DNA of 64,000 bases. It comes from JACCZR01 sp963830065 (GTDB lineage Bacteria; Actinomycetota; Thermoleophilia; Solirubrobacterales; Thermoleophilaceae). The position numbers and the translations under genes are program-made. Location: the NCBI GenBank assembly GCA_963830065.1, contig CAWHLA010000009.1, forward strand, positions 1-64,000. Reading direction: 5' to 3'. The notes below the pieces were generated by a model. It worked only from the letters and a program-made list of their open reading frames with translations. It was not told where the DNA came from and made no database searches. Positions 17,862-26,703 of this stretch are shown here, piece after piece; positions within the stretch are counted from its first letter, which is position 1, and each line of letters begins with the position of its first letter.

Positions 17862-18007
17862 GTGTCAGTCGTCGCCGCGGGAGCTGCCTGAGCCTCTGAG
17901 GGCGATTCGGGCGCCGCTGTGAGGCGGTGCCGAGGGCGGCGTGGTGGGCGACGTGCTGTTCTCTGTGGCAACAGCATCGCCCGGAAGGCGGGCCCGCGGA
18001 AGGGACC

Positions 18008-18832
18008 CTAGGGGTGGACCTTCCCCACCCTCTTCTTCATTCGCCGCTGCTTGAGGCGGCCCACGGCCAGCGCGGGGCCGATGAGCCGCTCGCCTATTCG
18101 GGGCCACAGGTCGATGGCCCTGATCCCCGGTCCCCGGCGGCGGGGCAGGATGGTCACCGGCCGCGGCTTGTCCACCAGCTTGCCGACCGCCCGGGCCACG
18201 GTGTCGGGCTGCAGCAATACCCCCGAGAACGAGGCGGCCGCGTCGGGGTCCTCGAGCTTGTCGAACAACATCGGGGTCCAGATGCCGTCCGGGCACACGC
18301 ACGAGATGTCGATCCCCTTCACGCCCGCCTGGCGCAGGTCGTACAGGGTGCCGAGGCTGAAGGCCATCGCGGCGTGCTTGGACGCCGCGTACACCGCTTC
18401 GCCGGGCGCCGCGACGATCCCGGCCAGCGACACGATGTTGACCACGTGCCCGCGGCCGGCAGCGCGCATCGGCTCCAGCGCGGCGAGCGTGCCGTTCACC
18501 GTGCCCAGGGCGTTCACCTCGACCATCAACCGGCGTGTGTCCTCGCTCTGCTCCCAGGCCGGACCGGTCACCAGCACGCCGGCGTTGTTGACCCACACGG
18601 CCAGCCCGCCGGTCTGGGAGGCCGTGACGGTGGCCGCCGCACGGCAGGCCTCGGCGTCGCGCACGTCCAGCTCCGAGGCGAAGGCCCCGCCGCCGAGATC
18701 GGATGCAGCCCGGTCGGCCGCCTCCGGGTCCACGTCGGTCACGTGCACGACCATCCCGCGCGCGGCCAGCACCCGCGCGATCTCCAGGCCGAGGCCCCGC
18801 GCGGCCCCGGTGATCAGCGCGCCCTGACTCAA
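18008..18832 (-). CDS. Short-chain dehydrogenase/reductase
   Basis: Classical SDR, about 274 aa. The cofactor motif TGAARGLG, VNNAG, catalytic Ser near NIVSLAG and YAASK are all present. The acidic D in VTDVDPEAAD after strand 2 suggests NAD(H). The C-terminus is long and basic (KQRRMKKRVGK). TTG start at 18832 overlaps the TGA of the upstream SDR, so the two are translationally coupled. Substrate not deducible; partners in this block are lipid enzymes. Confidence 0.88.
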   Translation of the reverse strand: MSQGALITGAARGLGLEIARVLAARGMVVHVTDVDPEAADRAASDLGGGAFASELDVRDAEACRAAATVTASQTGGLAVWVNNAGVLVTGPAWEQSEDTRRLMVEVNALGTVNGTLAALEPMRAAGRGHVVNIVSLAGIVAAPGEAVYAASKHAAMAFSLGTLYDLRQAGVKGIDISCVCPDGIWTPMLFDKLEDPDAAASFSGVLLQPDTVARAVGKLVDKPRPVTILPRRRGPGIRAIDLWPRIGERLIGPALAVGRLKQRRMKKRVGKVHP

Positions 18833-19773
18833 ACCGTGGACGCGCGGCCGAAGGTGGGGTGGACCAGGGTCAGCTCCTCGGAGACCTCCCACAGACGGCG
18901 GGCGGCCTCGGTGTCCTGGGCGGCGCCGCTGGTGCCCACCAGCTGCGGATGCCCGCGCTGCTCGCCCAGGCCGTCCGGGCCGGCGTACGTGCCGCCGGCC
19001 AGGTCGGGCTCGGTGGCGGCGTAGAGGGTGGGCAGCGCGCCCATCTCCTCGCTCTGGGCGAACAGGGTGTTGGACACCCACATCACCGCGTCCTCGGCGC
19101 GGGTGAGCAGGCCGTTCCCGCCGCCCCCGCGGGTCTGGAGGTTGGTGGCGGCGTAGCCGGGGTGCGCGGCCATGGAGCGAAGCGGGGAACCGGCGGCCTG
19201 GGCACGGCGCTCCAACTCGAAGGCGAACAGCAGGTTGGCCAGCTTGGACTGGCTATACGCCGTCCAGCGGAAGTAGCGCTTGGTGCTCTGGAGGTCGTCG
19301 AAGTTGATCCCCCTCGCCATGTGGTGTGCGCCGCTGGACACGGTCACCACGCGCGGCTCGGGCGTCCGCTCCAGGCGGTCGACCAGCAGGCCGGTGAGCG
19401 CGAAGTGGCCGAGGTGGTTGGTGCCGAGCTGCATCTCGAACCCGTCCTTGGTCTCGCGCCGGGGGATGGCCATGAGCCCGGCGTTGTTGACCAGGAGGTC
19501 GAGGCCCTCGTGGCCGAGCCCTTCGGCGAACGAGTGCACGGAGGTCAGGTCGGCCAGGTCGAGCTCGGCCACCTCCACGGTCGAGCCCGGGGCCTGGCGG
19601 CGGATGTCCGCGGCCACGGCGTCGCCCTTGGAGGTGTTGCGGCAGGCCATGACCACGTCGGCACCGGCCTTGGCGAGCTCGCGCGCGGTGATCGCCCCCA
19701 GCCCGCTGTTCGCCCCGGTGACGACCGCGATGCGCCCGGTCTGATCGGGTATGTCCTCCTTGGTCCAGGTCAT
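18829..19773 (-). CDS. Short-chain dehydrogenase, retinol dehydrogenase/WW-oxidoreductase-like
   Basis: 314 aa. TGANSGLG, a basic residue in MACRNTSKG (points to NADP(H)), LVNNAGLM, NHLGHFALTGLL, VSSGAHH and YSQSKLAN match the RDH-like SDR group, which acts on hydrophobic alcohols and aldehydes. ATG 19773 follows a TATGCC repeat about 3-9 nt upstream. It leads the two-gene SDR operon and is divergent from the PucR-like regulator, which could control it. Confidence 0.88.
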   Translation of the reverse strand: MTWTKEDIPDQTGRIAVVTGANSGLGAITARELAKAGADVVMACRNTSKGDAVAADIRRQAPGSTVEVAELDLADLTSVHSFAEGLGHEGLDLLVNNAGLMAIPRRETKDGFEMQLGTNHLGHFALTGLLVDRLERTPEPRVVTVSSGAHHMARGINFDDLQSTKRYFRWTAYSQSKLANLLFAFELERRAQAAGSPLRSMAAHPGYAATNLQTRGGGGNGLLTRAEDAVMWVSNTLFAQSEEMGALPTLYAATEPDLAGGTYAGPDGLGEQRGHPQLVGTSGAAQDTEAARRLWEVSEELTLVHPTFGRASTV

Positions 19774-19835
19774 TGGGGCATAGGCATACCCGAACGAGAT
19801 CCCTACCGCACGGACGCAGGGCTGTCATCCCGCCC

Positions 19836-20994
19836 ATGGGAGCAGCTCCCGCCTGAGCTGGGCGCCGTCCTGCGCCCCGACCTCGCGGGCATGGTGGAGG
19901 CGATCATCGACGCGATCCGGGCCACCGTCCCGGCCTACGCCCGTCCCCTGGAGGGGAACTTCGGCGCGAACATCCGCATGGGGGTGGAGCGGGCCCTGGG
20001 CGACTTCCTCGACGAGATCGAGGGTGGCCCGCCCCCGGAGTCCACCACCACCTACGAGGATCTCGGGCGCCTCGAGGCCCGCGAGGGCCGCACCATGGAA
20101 GCGCTGCTGACCGCCTATCGGATCGGCGCGCGGGTCTCGTGGCGGAGGGCCTACGCACTGGCGGGCGACGCCGGCTTCCCGCCGGAGACGCTGGCCCTGG
20201 TGGCCGAATCCTTCTTCGCGTACATCGAGGAGCTCGCCGCGCGCTCGGCGCAGGGCTTCGCCGAGGAGCAATCGCGGCTGGAGGGAGAGACCGCGCGCCG
20301 GCGCCGGGCGCTGCTGAGGCTCCTGATCCGCGAGCCCGCGCCCGACCCTGCCGCGCTTGAGGCCGCGGCCCGCGAGGCGGGGTGGGGACTGCCCGCCAGC
20401 CTGGCGGCGCTGGTGTGGAGCGACGTCTCCGAGCAGCCCGTGGGCCGTCGGCTCCCCCTCGGGTCCCTGGTGGCGCCGCTGGACGACGAGCTGGTGTGCG
20501 CGCTCGTGCCCGACGCCGAGGCCCCGGGCCGGCGGGCGGAGATCGGGAAGGCGCTGGGGCGCCGCCGCGGCGCGCTGGGGCCGGTCGTCGACCCCGCGGA
20601 CGCCGGGCGGAGCGCTCGCCGGGCGCGGGCGCTGGCGCTGCTGCTGGCGGAGGAAGAGGAGCCCGCCCTGCGCGGCGTGGTGTCAGCGGAGGATCGGCTG
20701 GCGGACCTGGTCGTGCACGCGGACAGCGACCTGGGCGCCGAGCTGGCCGACGCTCTGCTCGAGCCCCTCGCCGACCTGTCGCCCCAGGCTCGAGAGCGGA
20801 TGCTGGAGACGCTGGCGGCGTGGCTGGATCACCAGGGCAACGCCCCCCGAGTGGCCGAGGCCCTGCACGTGCACCCGCAGACCGTGCGCTACCGGGTGGG
20901 CCAGCTGCGCGAGCTGTTCGGGGACCGCCTCGACGATCCCCGCGCTCGCTTCGAGCTCTCGCTGGCGGTCCGCTACGCGGGCGCCGGCGCCTGA
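19836..20994 (+). CDS. PucR/CdaR-type transcriptional regulator
   Basis: Residues after MVEAIIDAIRATVPAYARPL form a helical sensor-like region (AREGRTMEALLTAYRIGARV). The last 60 residues are the PucR C-terminal HTH (LAAWLDHQGNAPRVAEALHV, HPQTVRYRVGQLRELFGDRL). It likely regulates the divergent SDR operon or nearby lipid genes. The start is uncertain: ATG 19836 needs a one-base frame change, while ATG 19891 is in frame but omits about 18 conserved-looking residues. The very long ORF beginning at 18859 is only antisense to the SDR. Confidence 0.8.
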
Positions 20995-21854
20995 CGGTCG
21001 CGCTGGCGCTCGGGGGTGATCTGGACCACGTTCCAGGCCAGGCCGAGGCGACGCATGCCCCGGATCACCCAGCCCGACGGGTCGAGCTCCCAGCTCCGCA
21101 GGCCGTGGGTGGCCGCCCGGGGGAAGGCGTGGTGGTTGTGGTGCCAGGCTTCGCCCAGCGAGGGGAGCGCGAGCCAGGCCACGTTGGTGGAGTGGTCGTC
21201 GAGGTCGAAGCGGCGGCGGCCGAAGAAGTGGCACACGGAGTTGATCGACCAGGTGATGTGGTGCAGCAGGAAGACGCGCACCAGACCGCCCCAGATCAGT
21301 CCCCGGAGAGCGCCTTCGATGTTGCCGTGCAGCACCCAGCCGAGGGCAGCCGGGACCAGCAGGGTCGCGGCGGTGATGGGGAGGAACAGCTTGTTGATCC
21401 GGCGCATGCCCGCGTCCTCGTAGAGGTCGGGCGCGTACTTGCGCCAGTCGGCCTGACCCTGGGTCTCGAACAGCCAGCCCACGTGGGCGTGCACCAGACC
21501 ACGGAGCCCCTTGCCGTGACCGGTGTGAGGGCTGTGCGGGTCACCCTCCTCGTCGGTGTGGGCGTGGTGCTTGCGGTGGTCGGCGACCCAGTCCAGCACG
21601 GGTCCCTGCACGGAGGCCGACCCCAGTGCGGCGAACGTGTACTCGAGGCTCTTGTGAGTCGCGAACGAGCGGTGGGTGAGCAGTCGGTGGTAGCCGATCG
21701 TCACGCCGAAGCCCACCAGCAGATAGGTCCCGGCGAGGAGCGCGAGGTCGATGCCGTCCACCGCTCGGTTCCAGAGGAGGACGATGGCTGTGATCAGCCC
21801 CAGGAAGGGGAGAAAGACGCCTATGAGGTTGCCGATTTGCTGGGCGCGGGTCAT
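20973..21854 (-). CDS. Acyl-CoA/fatty-acid delta-9-type desaturase
   Basis: Integral membrane di-iron desaturase, 293 aa. Three histidine boxes are intact: HRLLTH (about residue 56), HRKHH (about 93) and HHNHH (about 239). Four hydrophobic spans surround them (LIGVFLPFLGLITAIVLLW first). Makes cis-unsaturated acyl chains, the substrate for the Cfa-like and methyl-branching enzymes at 29-32 kb. Its 3' end overlaps the regulator gene by 22 bp. A TAGCGT box (21868-21863) stands 8 nt before ATG 21854. Confidence 0.93.
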   Translation of the reverse strand: MTRAQQIGNLIGVFLPFLGLITAIVLLWNRAVDGIDLALLAGTYLLVGFGVTIGYHRLLTHRSFATHKSLEYTFAALGSASVQGPVLDWVADHRKHHAHTDEEGDPHSPHTGHGKGLRGLVHAHVGWLFETQGQADWRKYAPDLYEDAGMRRINKLFLPITAATLLVPAALGWVLHGNIEGALRGLIWGGLVRVFLLHHITWSINSVCHFFGRRRFDLDDHSTNVAWLALPSLGEAWHHNHHAFPRAATHGLRSWELDPSGWVIRGMRRLGLAWNVVQITPERQRDRQAPAPA

Positions 21855-21862
21855 GCCACCGC

Positions 21863-21868
21863 ACGCTA
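21863..21868 (-). promoter_or_regulatory. Leaderless -10 box TAGCGT of the desaturase gene
   Basis: TAGCGT on the minus strand with an 8-nt gap to ATG 21854. Confidence 0.5.
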
Positions 21869-21933
21869 GGTCGCCGAGACGCCCGGGTCTTGTCGGGTGG
21901 CGCTAGCGCTCGGGGCGTTTTTGTAGCTGCGTG

Positions 21934-22663
21934 CTAACGACGGCGGCGAAAGAGCGCCAAGCCGCCGAGTCCGAGCGCCGTGACTACGCCGGCGATGAGC
22001 GTCGGGCGCGAGCGCAGGCGCCGGTACTCGCCGGCGACCTCGGGCCACAGGTGGTCCTCGATCAGCTCTCCGGCGACCTCGGGGGTGGACGGCAGCCGGT
22101 CGGCGGGGATGGGCTCGCCGAAGGCCACCTGCACCCGCTTGGGCTTGGGCAGCGGCCCTAGCAGCAGGTCCTCGGTGCCGGTGATCGCGCACGGCACCAG
22201 CGGCGCGCCGCTCTCAAGCGCCAGGCGGCCGGCGCCCTTGCGTGGGGTGCCGAGGTCGTCGGGGTCGCGGACCCGGGTGCCCTCGGGAAACAGCGCAAGC
22301 AGCCCACCCTGCTCGAGAATCGTGCGGGCGGTGAGCAGGGCCTCGTCGTCGGCCTCCCCGCGCTTGACCGGGAAGGCGCCGAGGCGAGCGAGGATCGGCC
22401 CCCAGCGCCCGTGGAACAGCTCGGTCTTGGCCATGAACCGCAGCCGGCGCTCGGTGCATACGCCGAGGAAGAACGAGTCGCCGAAGCTCTTGTGGTTGGG
22501 CGCGAGGATCGCGGCCCCGTCCTCGGGGATCCGGTCCGGGTGCTCGATGTGCATCCGGAACCACAACCGCATGAGCGGGCCGAGCGTGCTGGACACCAGC
22601 GCGTACAGCGGCCGCGACACCCCCTGTCTCGCGCGCGTAGCGATGAGCCTCTTCGTCGGTCAC
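21934..22663 (-). CDS. 1-acyl-glycerol-3-phosphate acyltransferase (PlsC family)
   Basis: Acylates lysophosphatidate to phosphatidate at the membrane. Acyltransferase motif I NHKSFGD (H-x4-D), block II LFHGRWGPILARLGAFPVKR, block III FPEGTRV and block IV VPCAITGTE are present. The clean frame starts at GTG 22620, but the preceding bases encode VTDEEAHRYARETGG in another frame, separated by a run of five C's. Family members have such an N-terminus, so the true start is probably GTG 22663 with a one-base homopolymer error. A hydrophobic C-terminal tail (LIAGVVTALGLGGLALF) is unusual. Confidence 0.88.
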
Positions 22664-22714
22664 ATCGCCAAGTCTCACCTTTCCTTCGGCCGTCCGGCCT
22701 GAGAGGGTTCGCCC

Positions 22715-22882
22715 ATGGCCGAGAACGAGGTCGAGCCTCTCCCGGGAGGCGACGACGTTTGCCCCGATTGCGAAGGCACCGGAGTAGTGGCGGCCGGTGT
22801 CTGTGACACCTGCGGCGGCACCGGCTGGGTGACCCAGGCCCCGCCGCCGCCGTCGTCGGACGCGGGGGGACAGGTGGCTTAG
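22715..22882 (+). CDS. Small double-CxxCxGxG zinc-finger protein
   Basis: 55-aa ORF, below the usual length cut-off. It has two DnaJ-type half-fingers, CPDCEGTGVV and CDTCGGTGWV, that would bind one zinc, then a Pro/Ser tail. ATG 22715 follows GAGAGGG at 22701-22707, a fair ribosome site. The stop overlaps that of the minus-strand gene at 22879. Such mini-proteins may be RNA or chaperone partners; no function is established. Confidence 0.6.
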   Translation: MAENEVEPLPGGDDVCPDCEGTGVVAAGVCDTCGGTGWVTQAPPPPSSDAGGQVA

Positions 22883-23241
22883 GCCGAAACGCCCTCCGCG
22901 GCCAGCCACTCGGCCACGTGGTGCGGCGGGTGTCCGTCGAACTCTGCGCGAGCGGCAAGGCGCAGGAGCTCGTCCCGCGGTGCTCCCATCTCGTCGCGGC
23001 GGTGGGCCAGGTAGACCGCGACCGCGGCGGTCATGACCATCACGGGGTCCTCGCCCTCGGGATCGATGCGCCCGACCACCTCGGCGAGCCACTCGTCGAC
23101 GTCGTCGAAGGCGGTTACCGGCTCGTCTACGTCCTCGGTGCGCTCCTGGAGCTCCTCGACCGCATCGTTGCCGGGGTCGGTCGCCTCGGCGGCTCGCCTG
23201 ACTACCTCGGACAGCGTTGGGATGTGGGGCTCGGTCGGCAT
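22879..23241 (-). CDS. Acidic hypothetical protein
   Basis: 120 aa, not recognised. Starts MPTEPHIPTLSEVVRRAAEA; it has a Glu/Asp-rich middle (DAVEELQERTEDVDEPVTAF) and a C-terminal helical part (VMVMTAAVAVYLAHRRDEMG; PPHHVAEWLAAEGVSA). No signal or membrane spans. It follows the RNase D gene on the same strand after 30 bp, so it may be co-transcribed upstream or downstream of processing genes. Confidence 0.65.
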   Translation of the reverse strand: MPTEPHIPTLSEVVRRAAEATDPGNDAVEELQERTEDVDEPVTAFDDVDEWLAEVVGRIDPEGEDPVMVMTAAVAVYLAHRRDEMGAPRDELLRLAARAEFDGHPPHHVAEWLAAEGVSA

Positions 23242-23271
23242 GGCGAAAGCAGTACCCCGACCCGGGGCCGT

Positions 23272-24426
23272 TCAGACCTCGTCCAGCTCGAGGCGCGATC
23301 CGCCCGTCACCGACACCGACCGCCGGCCGGCCAACAGCTCCTCGAGCTCGCGGCCGACCAGCTCGTGGCGCCAGCCCGCGGCGACGCGTGCTCGCGGCGT
23401 ATCGCCGCTGCGCAGCGACGAGACCAGCTCTGCCATCTCGGCCTGCGTGGCGACCAGCTCGGTCGCCACCTCGGCCTCCTGGGCGCGGTGACGCACGACC
23501 GCCTGCGCGAGCGCCACCACGGGGGCGTCGCGTGAGTCGCGCGGCGGGGCGCCGCCGGTGGGGGCATGAGCCTCTCGCGACTCGCCACGGCGGATCGCCT
23601 CCAGCAGCTCGCGGTGGCGGCGGTGCAGCGTGGGCTGGGGTAGGCCGCGGATCTCCTCCAGCGCCTCGCGCGAGCGGGGAAGGCGCCGCGCGACCTCCAT
23701 CAGGGCCTGGTCGGGGAGGACCGAGGTGGCCGCGCGGTCGGCGCGCTCGGCTGCTCCCTCGCGCCAGTCGATCAGCTCGCGCGCCACGCCGCGGCCCTGG
23801 GCGCTGAGGCGGCTGAGCTTGGGCAGGCGCTCGAACAGCCGCTGGGGGTCGCGGTCGTCGCTGGACTGCTCGAGCGGCCGGCACTCCTCCAGCGCCCACT
23901 CCAGCCGCCCGCGGGCCTCCAGGCGCTCCTGAATGGTCCCGCCGAGCGCCAGCAGACGGCTCGCGTCGGCGCGGGCGTAGGTCAGCTGGTTGTCGGTCAG
24001 CGGACGGCGGTCCCAGCGCGTGAAGCCCTCACCGCCCTTGAGCTTGACCCCCAGCACCCGGCGCACCAGCGACTCGTACCCCTCCTGGGGCCCGAGCCCG
24101 AGGAAGCCGGCTCCCACCTGGGTGTCGAACAGCCCGCTGACTTCGGTGTCCCAGTCGCGGCGCAGCAGCGCGACGTCCTGGCGGCCGGCGTGCATCACCA
24201 CTTCGATCTCGGGGTCGGCCAGGGCCGCCGCCAGAGGAGCTGGGTCGAACGAGCCGTCCTCCAGCGGGTCCAGGACGTCGGTGCGCACGCCGTCCTCGGC
24301 CTCGGGGTCGGGCACGGCCACCTGGACCAGGCACAGGAGCGCCCGGTAGCGGCGCTCGGACATGAACTCGGTGTCGACAGCCAGGCGTCCGTGCTCGGCA
24401 GCCAGGCGCGCAATCGCCTGTGTCAC
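23272..24426 (-). CDS. rnd: Ribonuclease D
   Basis: 3'-5' exoribonuclease for tRNA and structured RNA trimming. DEDD residues: D18 and E20 in AVDTEFMSE, D in MHAGRQDVALL, and the YxxxD motif YARADASRLL. An HRDC region follows (residues about 210-290, ELIDWREGAAERADRAATSV) and a C-terminal helical domain. 384 aa, normal. GTG 24426 is preferred over upstream codons because TAGCGT lies 7 nt before it. Confidence 0.9.
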   Translation of the reverse strand: MTQAIARLAAEHGRLAVDTEFMSERRYRALLCLVQVAVPDPEAEDGVRTDVLDPLEDGSFDPAPLAAALADPEIEVVMHAGRQDVALLRRDWDTEVSGLFDTQVGAGFLGLGPQEGYESLVRRVLGVKLKGGEGFTRWDRRPLTDNQLTYARADASRLLALGGTIQERLEARGRLEWALEECRPLEQSSDDRDPQRLFERLPKLSRLSAQGRGVARELIDWREGAAERADRAATSVLPDQALMEVARRLPRSREALEEIRGLPQPTLHRRHRELLEAIRRGESREAHAPTGGAPPRDSRDAPVVALAQAVVRHRAQEAEVATELVATQAEMAELVSSLRSGDTPRARVAAGWRHELVGRELEELLAGRRSVSVTGGSRLELDEV

Positions 24427-24433
24427 AGGGGTG

Positions 24434-24439
24434 ACGCTA
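24434..24439 (-). promoter_or_regulatory. Leaderless -10 box TAGCGT of rnd
   Basis: TAGCGT on the minus strand, 7 nt before GTG 24426; the divergent peptidase gene starts only 15 bp away at 24454. Confidence 0.5.
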
Positions 24440-24453
24440 CATACTGGGGGGCC

Positions 24454-25740
24454 GTGCGCCGCCTTCCCGTAGCCGTCGTCCTCGCCTGCCTCGCCCTTCC
24501 CGCCGCGGCCTCGGCCCGCAGCGAGGAGGTCGGTCGCTCCGCGCAGGGCCGGCCGATCACCGCCGTGCGCGTGGGCAATCCGGACGCCCCGCGCAAGGTG
24601 CTCGTGGTGGGTGCGATCCACGGGAACGAGCGGGCCGGCGTGCCGGTCAGCCGCCGCCTGCGCCGCGCGCGCCCGCCGCGGGGGACCGAGCTGTGGCTGG
24701 TCGACGACGTGAACCCCGACGGCGCCCAGGCCGACCGCCGCCAGAACGGGCGCGGGGTGGACCTCAACCGCAACTTCTCGGTCGGCTGGCGCGGGGGAGG
24801 CCGGCCCTTCGACACCTTCTACCCGGGGCCCAAGCCGTTCTCGGAGCCTGAGTCCCGGGTGGTCCGGGACCTCACGCTGCGCATCCGCCCGCGGGTGACC
24901 GTCTGGTACCACCAGCGGATGAACCTGGTGACCAAGAGCACCGGGGGCGACGTCCGGATCGAGGCGGTCTACGCGCGCGCGGCGCGCATGCGCCACCGCC
25001 GCCTCGACCCGCTGCCGGGGCTGGCCACCAGCTGGCAGAACCGCGCCCTCCGCGACTCGACGGCGTTCGTGGTGGAGCTGCCTGGCGGCCGGCTGAGCGC
25101 CCGCGGCATCCGGCGTCACGCGGGCGCGCTGCTCTCGGTGGCCAAGGCGGTCGCGCCCCCGCGGACGGTGCGCAAGCGCATCCCGTTCGGCGACGACCGC
25201 AAGCGCCAGATGCGCGCCTACGCCCGGCGCCACTACGGCATCGACTCCTTCACGCTCGACCGCCCGCGGGTAATCGTGGAGCACTACACCGCCTCCAACA
25301 GCTTCTCGTCCGCCTACAACACGTTCGCCCGCAACCGGCCCGACTCTGAGCTGGGCGAGCTGCCCGGGGTATGCGCGCACTACGTGATCGACCGCCGCGG
25401 GCGCATCTACGACCTGGTGCCCACCAGCATCATGTGCCGCCACACGGTGGGGTTGAACTACACGGCCATCGGGATCGAGCACGTCGGCACCAGCGACGGC
25501 GGAGTCCTGCGCAACCGGCGCCAGATCGCGGCCTCGCTGCGGCTGACCCGCCACCTGCAGGGCCGCTACGGCATCCGCACCGGCGACGTGATCGGGCACA
25601 ACGAGAGCCTGCGCAGCCGCTTCCACCGGGAGCGGGTCGCCCGCCTGCGCAACCAGACCCACGGCGACTTCCGCCGCTCGTCGATGCGGCGCTACCGCCG
25701 CGCGCTGAAGCGACAGCCGGCGCCGGCCAGCGTGAAATAG
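24454..25740 (+). CDS. Secreted M14 zinc carboxypeptidase-like domain fused to an N-acetylmuramoyl-L-alanine amidase domain
   Basis: 428 aa. Signal peptide LPVAVVLACLALPAAASA. Residues about 25-225: M14/MpaA-like peptidase with zinc ligands in GAIHGNERAG (H-x2-E), then VNPDG, GRGVDLNRNF and WYHQ. Residues about 240-420: amidase_2 fold with EHYTAS, HYVIDRRGRIYDLV, HTVGLNYTAIGIEHVG and VIGHNESLRS carrying the zinc His residues. One polypeptide could cut both the stem peptide and the glycan-peptide amide bond of peptidoglycan. The third amidase ligand (usually Cys/Asp) is not obvious; a nearby His (RFHRE) may replace it. Confidence 0.85.
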   Translation: MRRLPVAVVLACLALPAAASARSEEVGRSAQGRPITAVRVGNPDAPRKVLVVGAIHGNERAGVPVSRRLRRARPPRGTELWLVDDVNPDGAQADRRQNGRGVDLNRNFSVGWRGGGRPFDTFYPGPKPFSEPESRVVRDLTLRIRPRVTVWYHQRMNLVTKSTGGDVRIEAVYARAARMRHRRLDPLPGLATSWQNRALRDSTAFVVELPGGRLSARGIRRHAGALLSVAKAVAPPRTVRKRIPFGDDRKRQMRAYARRHYGIDSFTLDRPRVIVEHYTASNSFSSAYNTFARNRPDSELGELPGVCAHYVIDRRGRIYDLVPTSIMCRHTVGLNYTAIGIEHVGTSDGGVLRNRRQIAASLRLTRHLQGRYGIRTGDVIGHNESLRSRFHRERVARLRNQTHGDFRRSSMRRYRRALKRQPAPASVK

Positions 25741-25779
25741 GCGTCAGGGGCGCCCGGCGCGGGTAGGAACCTCGTCGGG

Positions 25780-26703
25780 GTGCTTGCTTATCTGCTCGGT
25801 ATCGGAGTTGCGCTCGCGGCAGCGAGCTCGTACAGCGTGGGCGTCCTGCTCCAGTCGCTGGAGGCTCGCGACGTGCCGGACACGGAGTCGCTCAGGCTCT
25901 CACTGCTCAAGAACCTCGTCTCGCGCAAGCGCTGGGTGCTCGGCACGCTGTGCGTGATCCTGGGGTGGATGCTCCAGGCCGCCGCGCTGGGCCTCGCGCC
26001 CCTCACGGTGGTTCAGCCGGCTCTCGCCGTGGGCCTGTTCGTGCTGCTGATCGCCGGCGAGCGGCTGTCGGACGAGCGCATCACCAGGCGCGAGGTGCTG
26101 GCCGTGCTGGCCATCGCCGTCGGCGTAGGCGGCCTTGGCTTCGTCTCTCCGAAGGAGGCCGAGGGCGGGTCGGCGGCCGCCACGGTCATCGCCCCGACGC
26201 TGGCCGTCTTCGCAGTGATCGCGCTGGCGCCCTACCTGCTGCGCGGGCGAAAACTGCCCATACTCGTCGTGGTCAGCGCCGGTCTGGCCTACGCCTGCTC
26301 GGGCTTCATGACCAAGTTCGTGGCCGACGCCTTCTCCGAGCAGCACATCCTCCCCGGTCTGGCCTGGCTGGGGGGCACCGCGCTGGCAGCGATCATCGGC
26401 TTGGTCAGCGAGATGACGGCCCTGCAGAAACGCTCGGCGATCAACGTGTTCCCAGGGGTCCTGGTGATTCAGATCGTGCTGGCTGTGCTGTGCGCCCCGC
26501 TCCTCGCGGGCGAGCAGTGGAGCTCCAATCCGCTGAAGCTGGCCGTGCTCGGCGTCTCGCTCGTGGTGCTCGCCGCGGGCACCGCCGTGCTGGCGAGCGC
26601 CGGGGCGGTGGCCGCGGTGGTGGACAGCGACGCCCAGCCCGAGCCCGACGCCGCCGAAGCTACTTCCGAATCGCCTGCGCGACCTGCACCCGAGCCCGCC
26701 TAG
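25780..26703 (+). CDS. DMT-superfamily membrane protein
   Basis: 307 aa with about nine to ten hydrophobic helices in two halves, EamA/NIPA-like. Conserved-looking LTVVQPALAVGLFVLLI and SGFMTKFVADAF, SEMTALQKRSAINVFPG. The acidic, Pro-rich tail is cytoplasmic-looking. GTG 25780. A paralogue lies at 28486-29391 and the two flank the phospholipid operon. Transported compound unknown. Its last 44 bp overlap the 3' end of pssA. Confidence 0.82.
   Translation: MLAYLLGIGVALAAASSYSVGVLLQSLEARDVPDTESLRLSLLKNLVSRKRWVLGTLCVILGWMLQAAALGLAPLTVVQPALAVGLFVLLIAGERLSDERITRREVLAVLAIAVGVGGLGFVSPKEAEGGSAAATVIAPTLAVFAVIALAPYLLRGRKLPILVVVSAGLAYACSGFMTKFVADAFSEQHILPGLAWLGGTALAAIIGLVSEMTALQKRSAINVFPGVLVIQIVLAVLCAPLLAGEQWSSNPLKLAVLGVSLVVLAAGTAVLASAGAVAAVVDSDAQPEPDAAEATSESPARPAPEPA

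Noticed and set aside
18859..19835. Long N-terminal extension of the PucR-like regulator (711-aa reading)
   Set aside because: It is antisense to the SDR gene, His/Gly/Val-rich and without domain content; the regulator proper begins near 19836.
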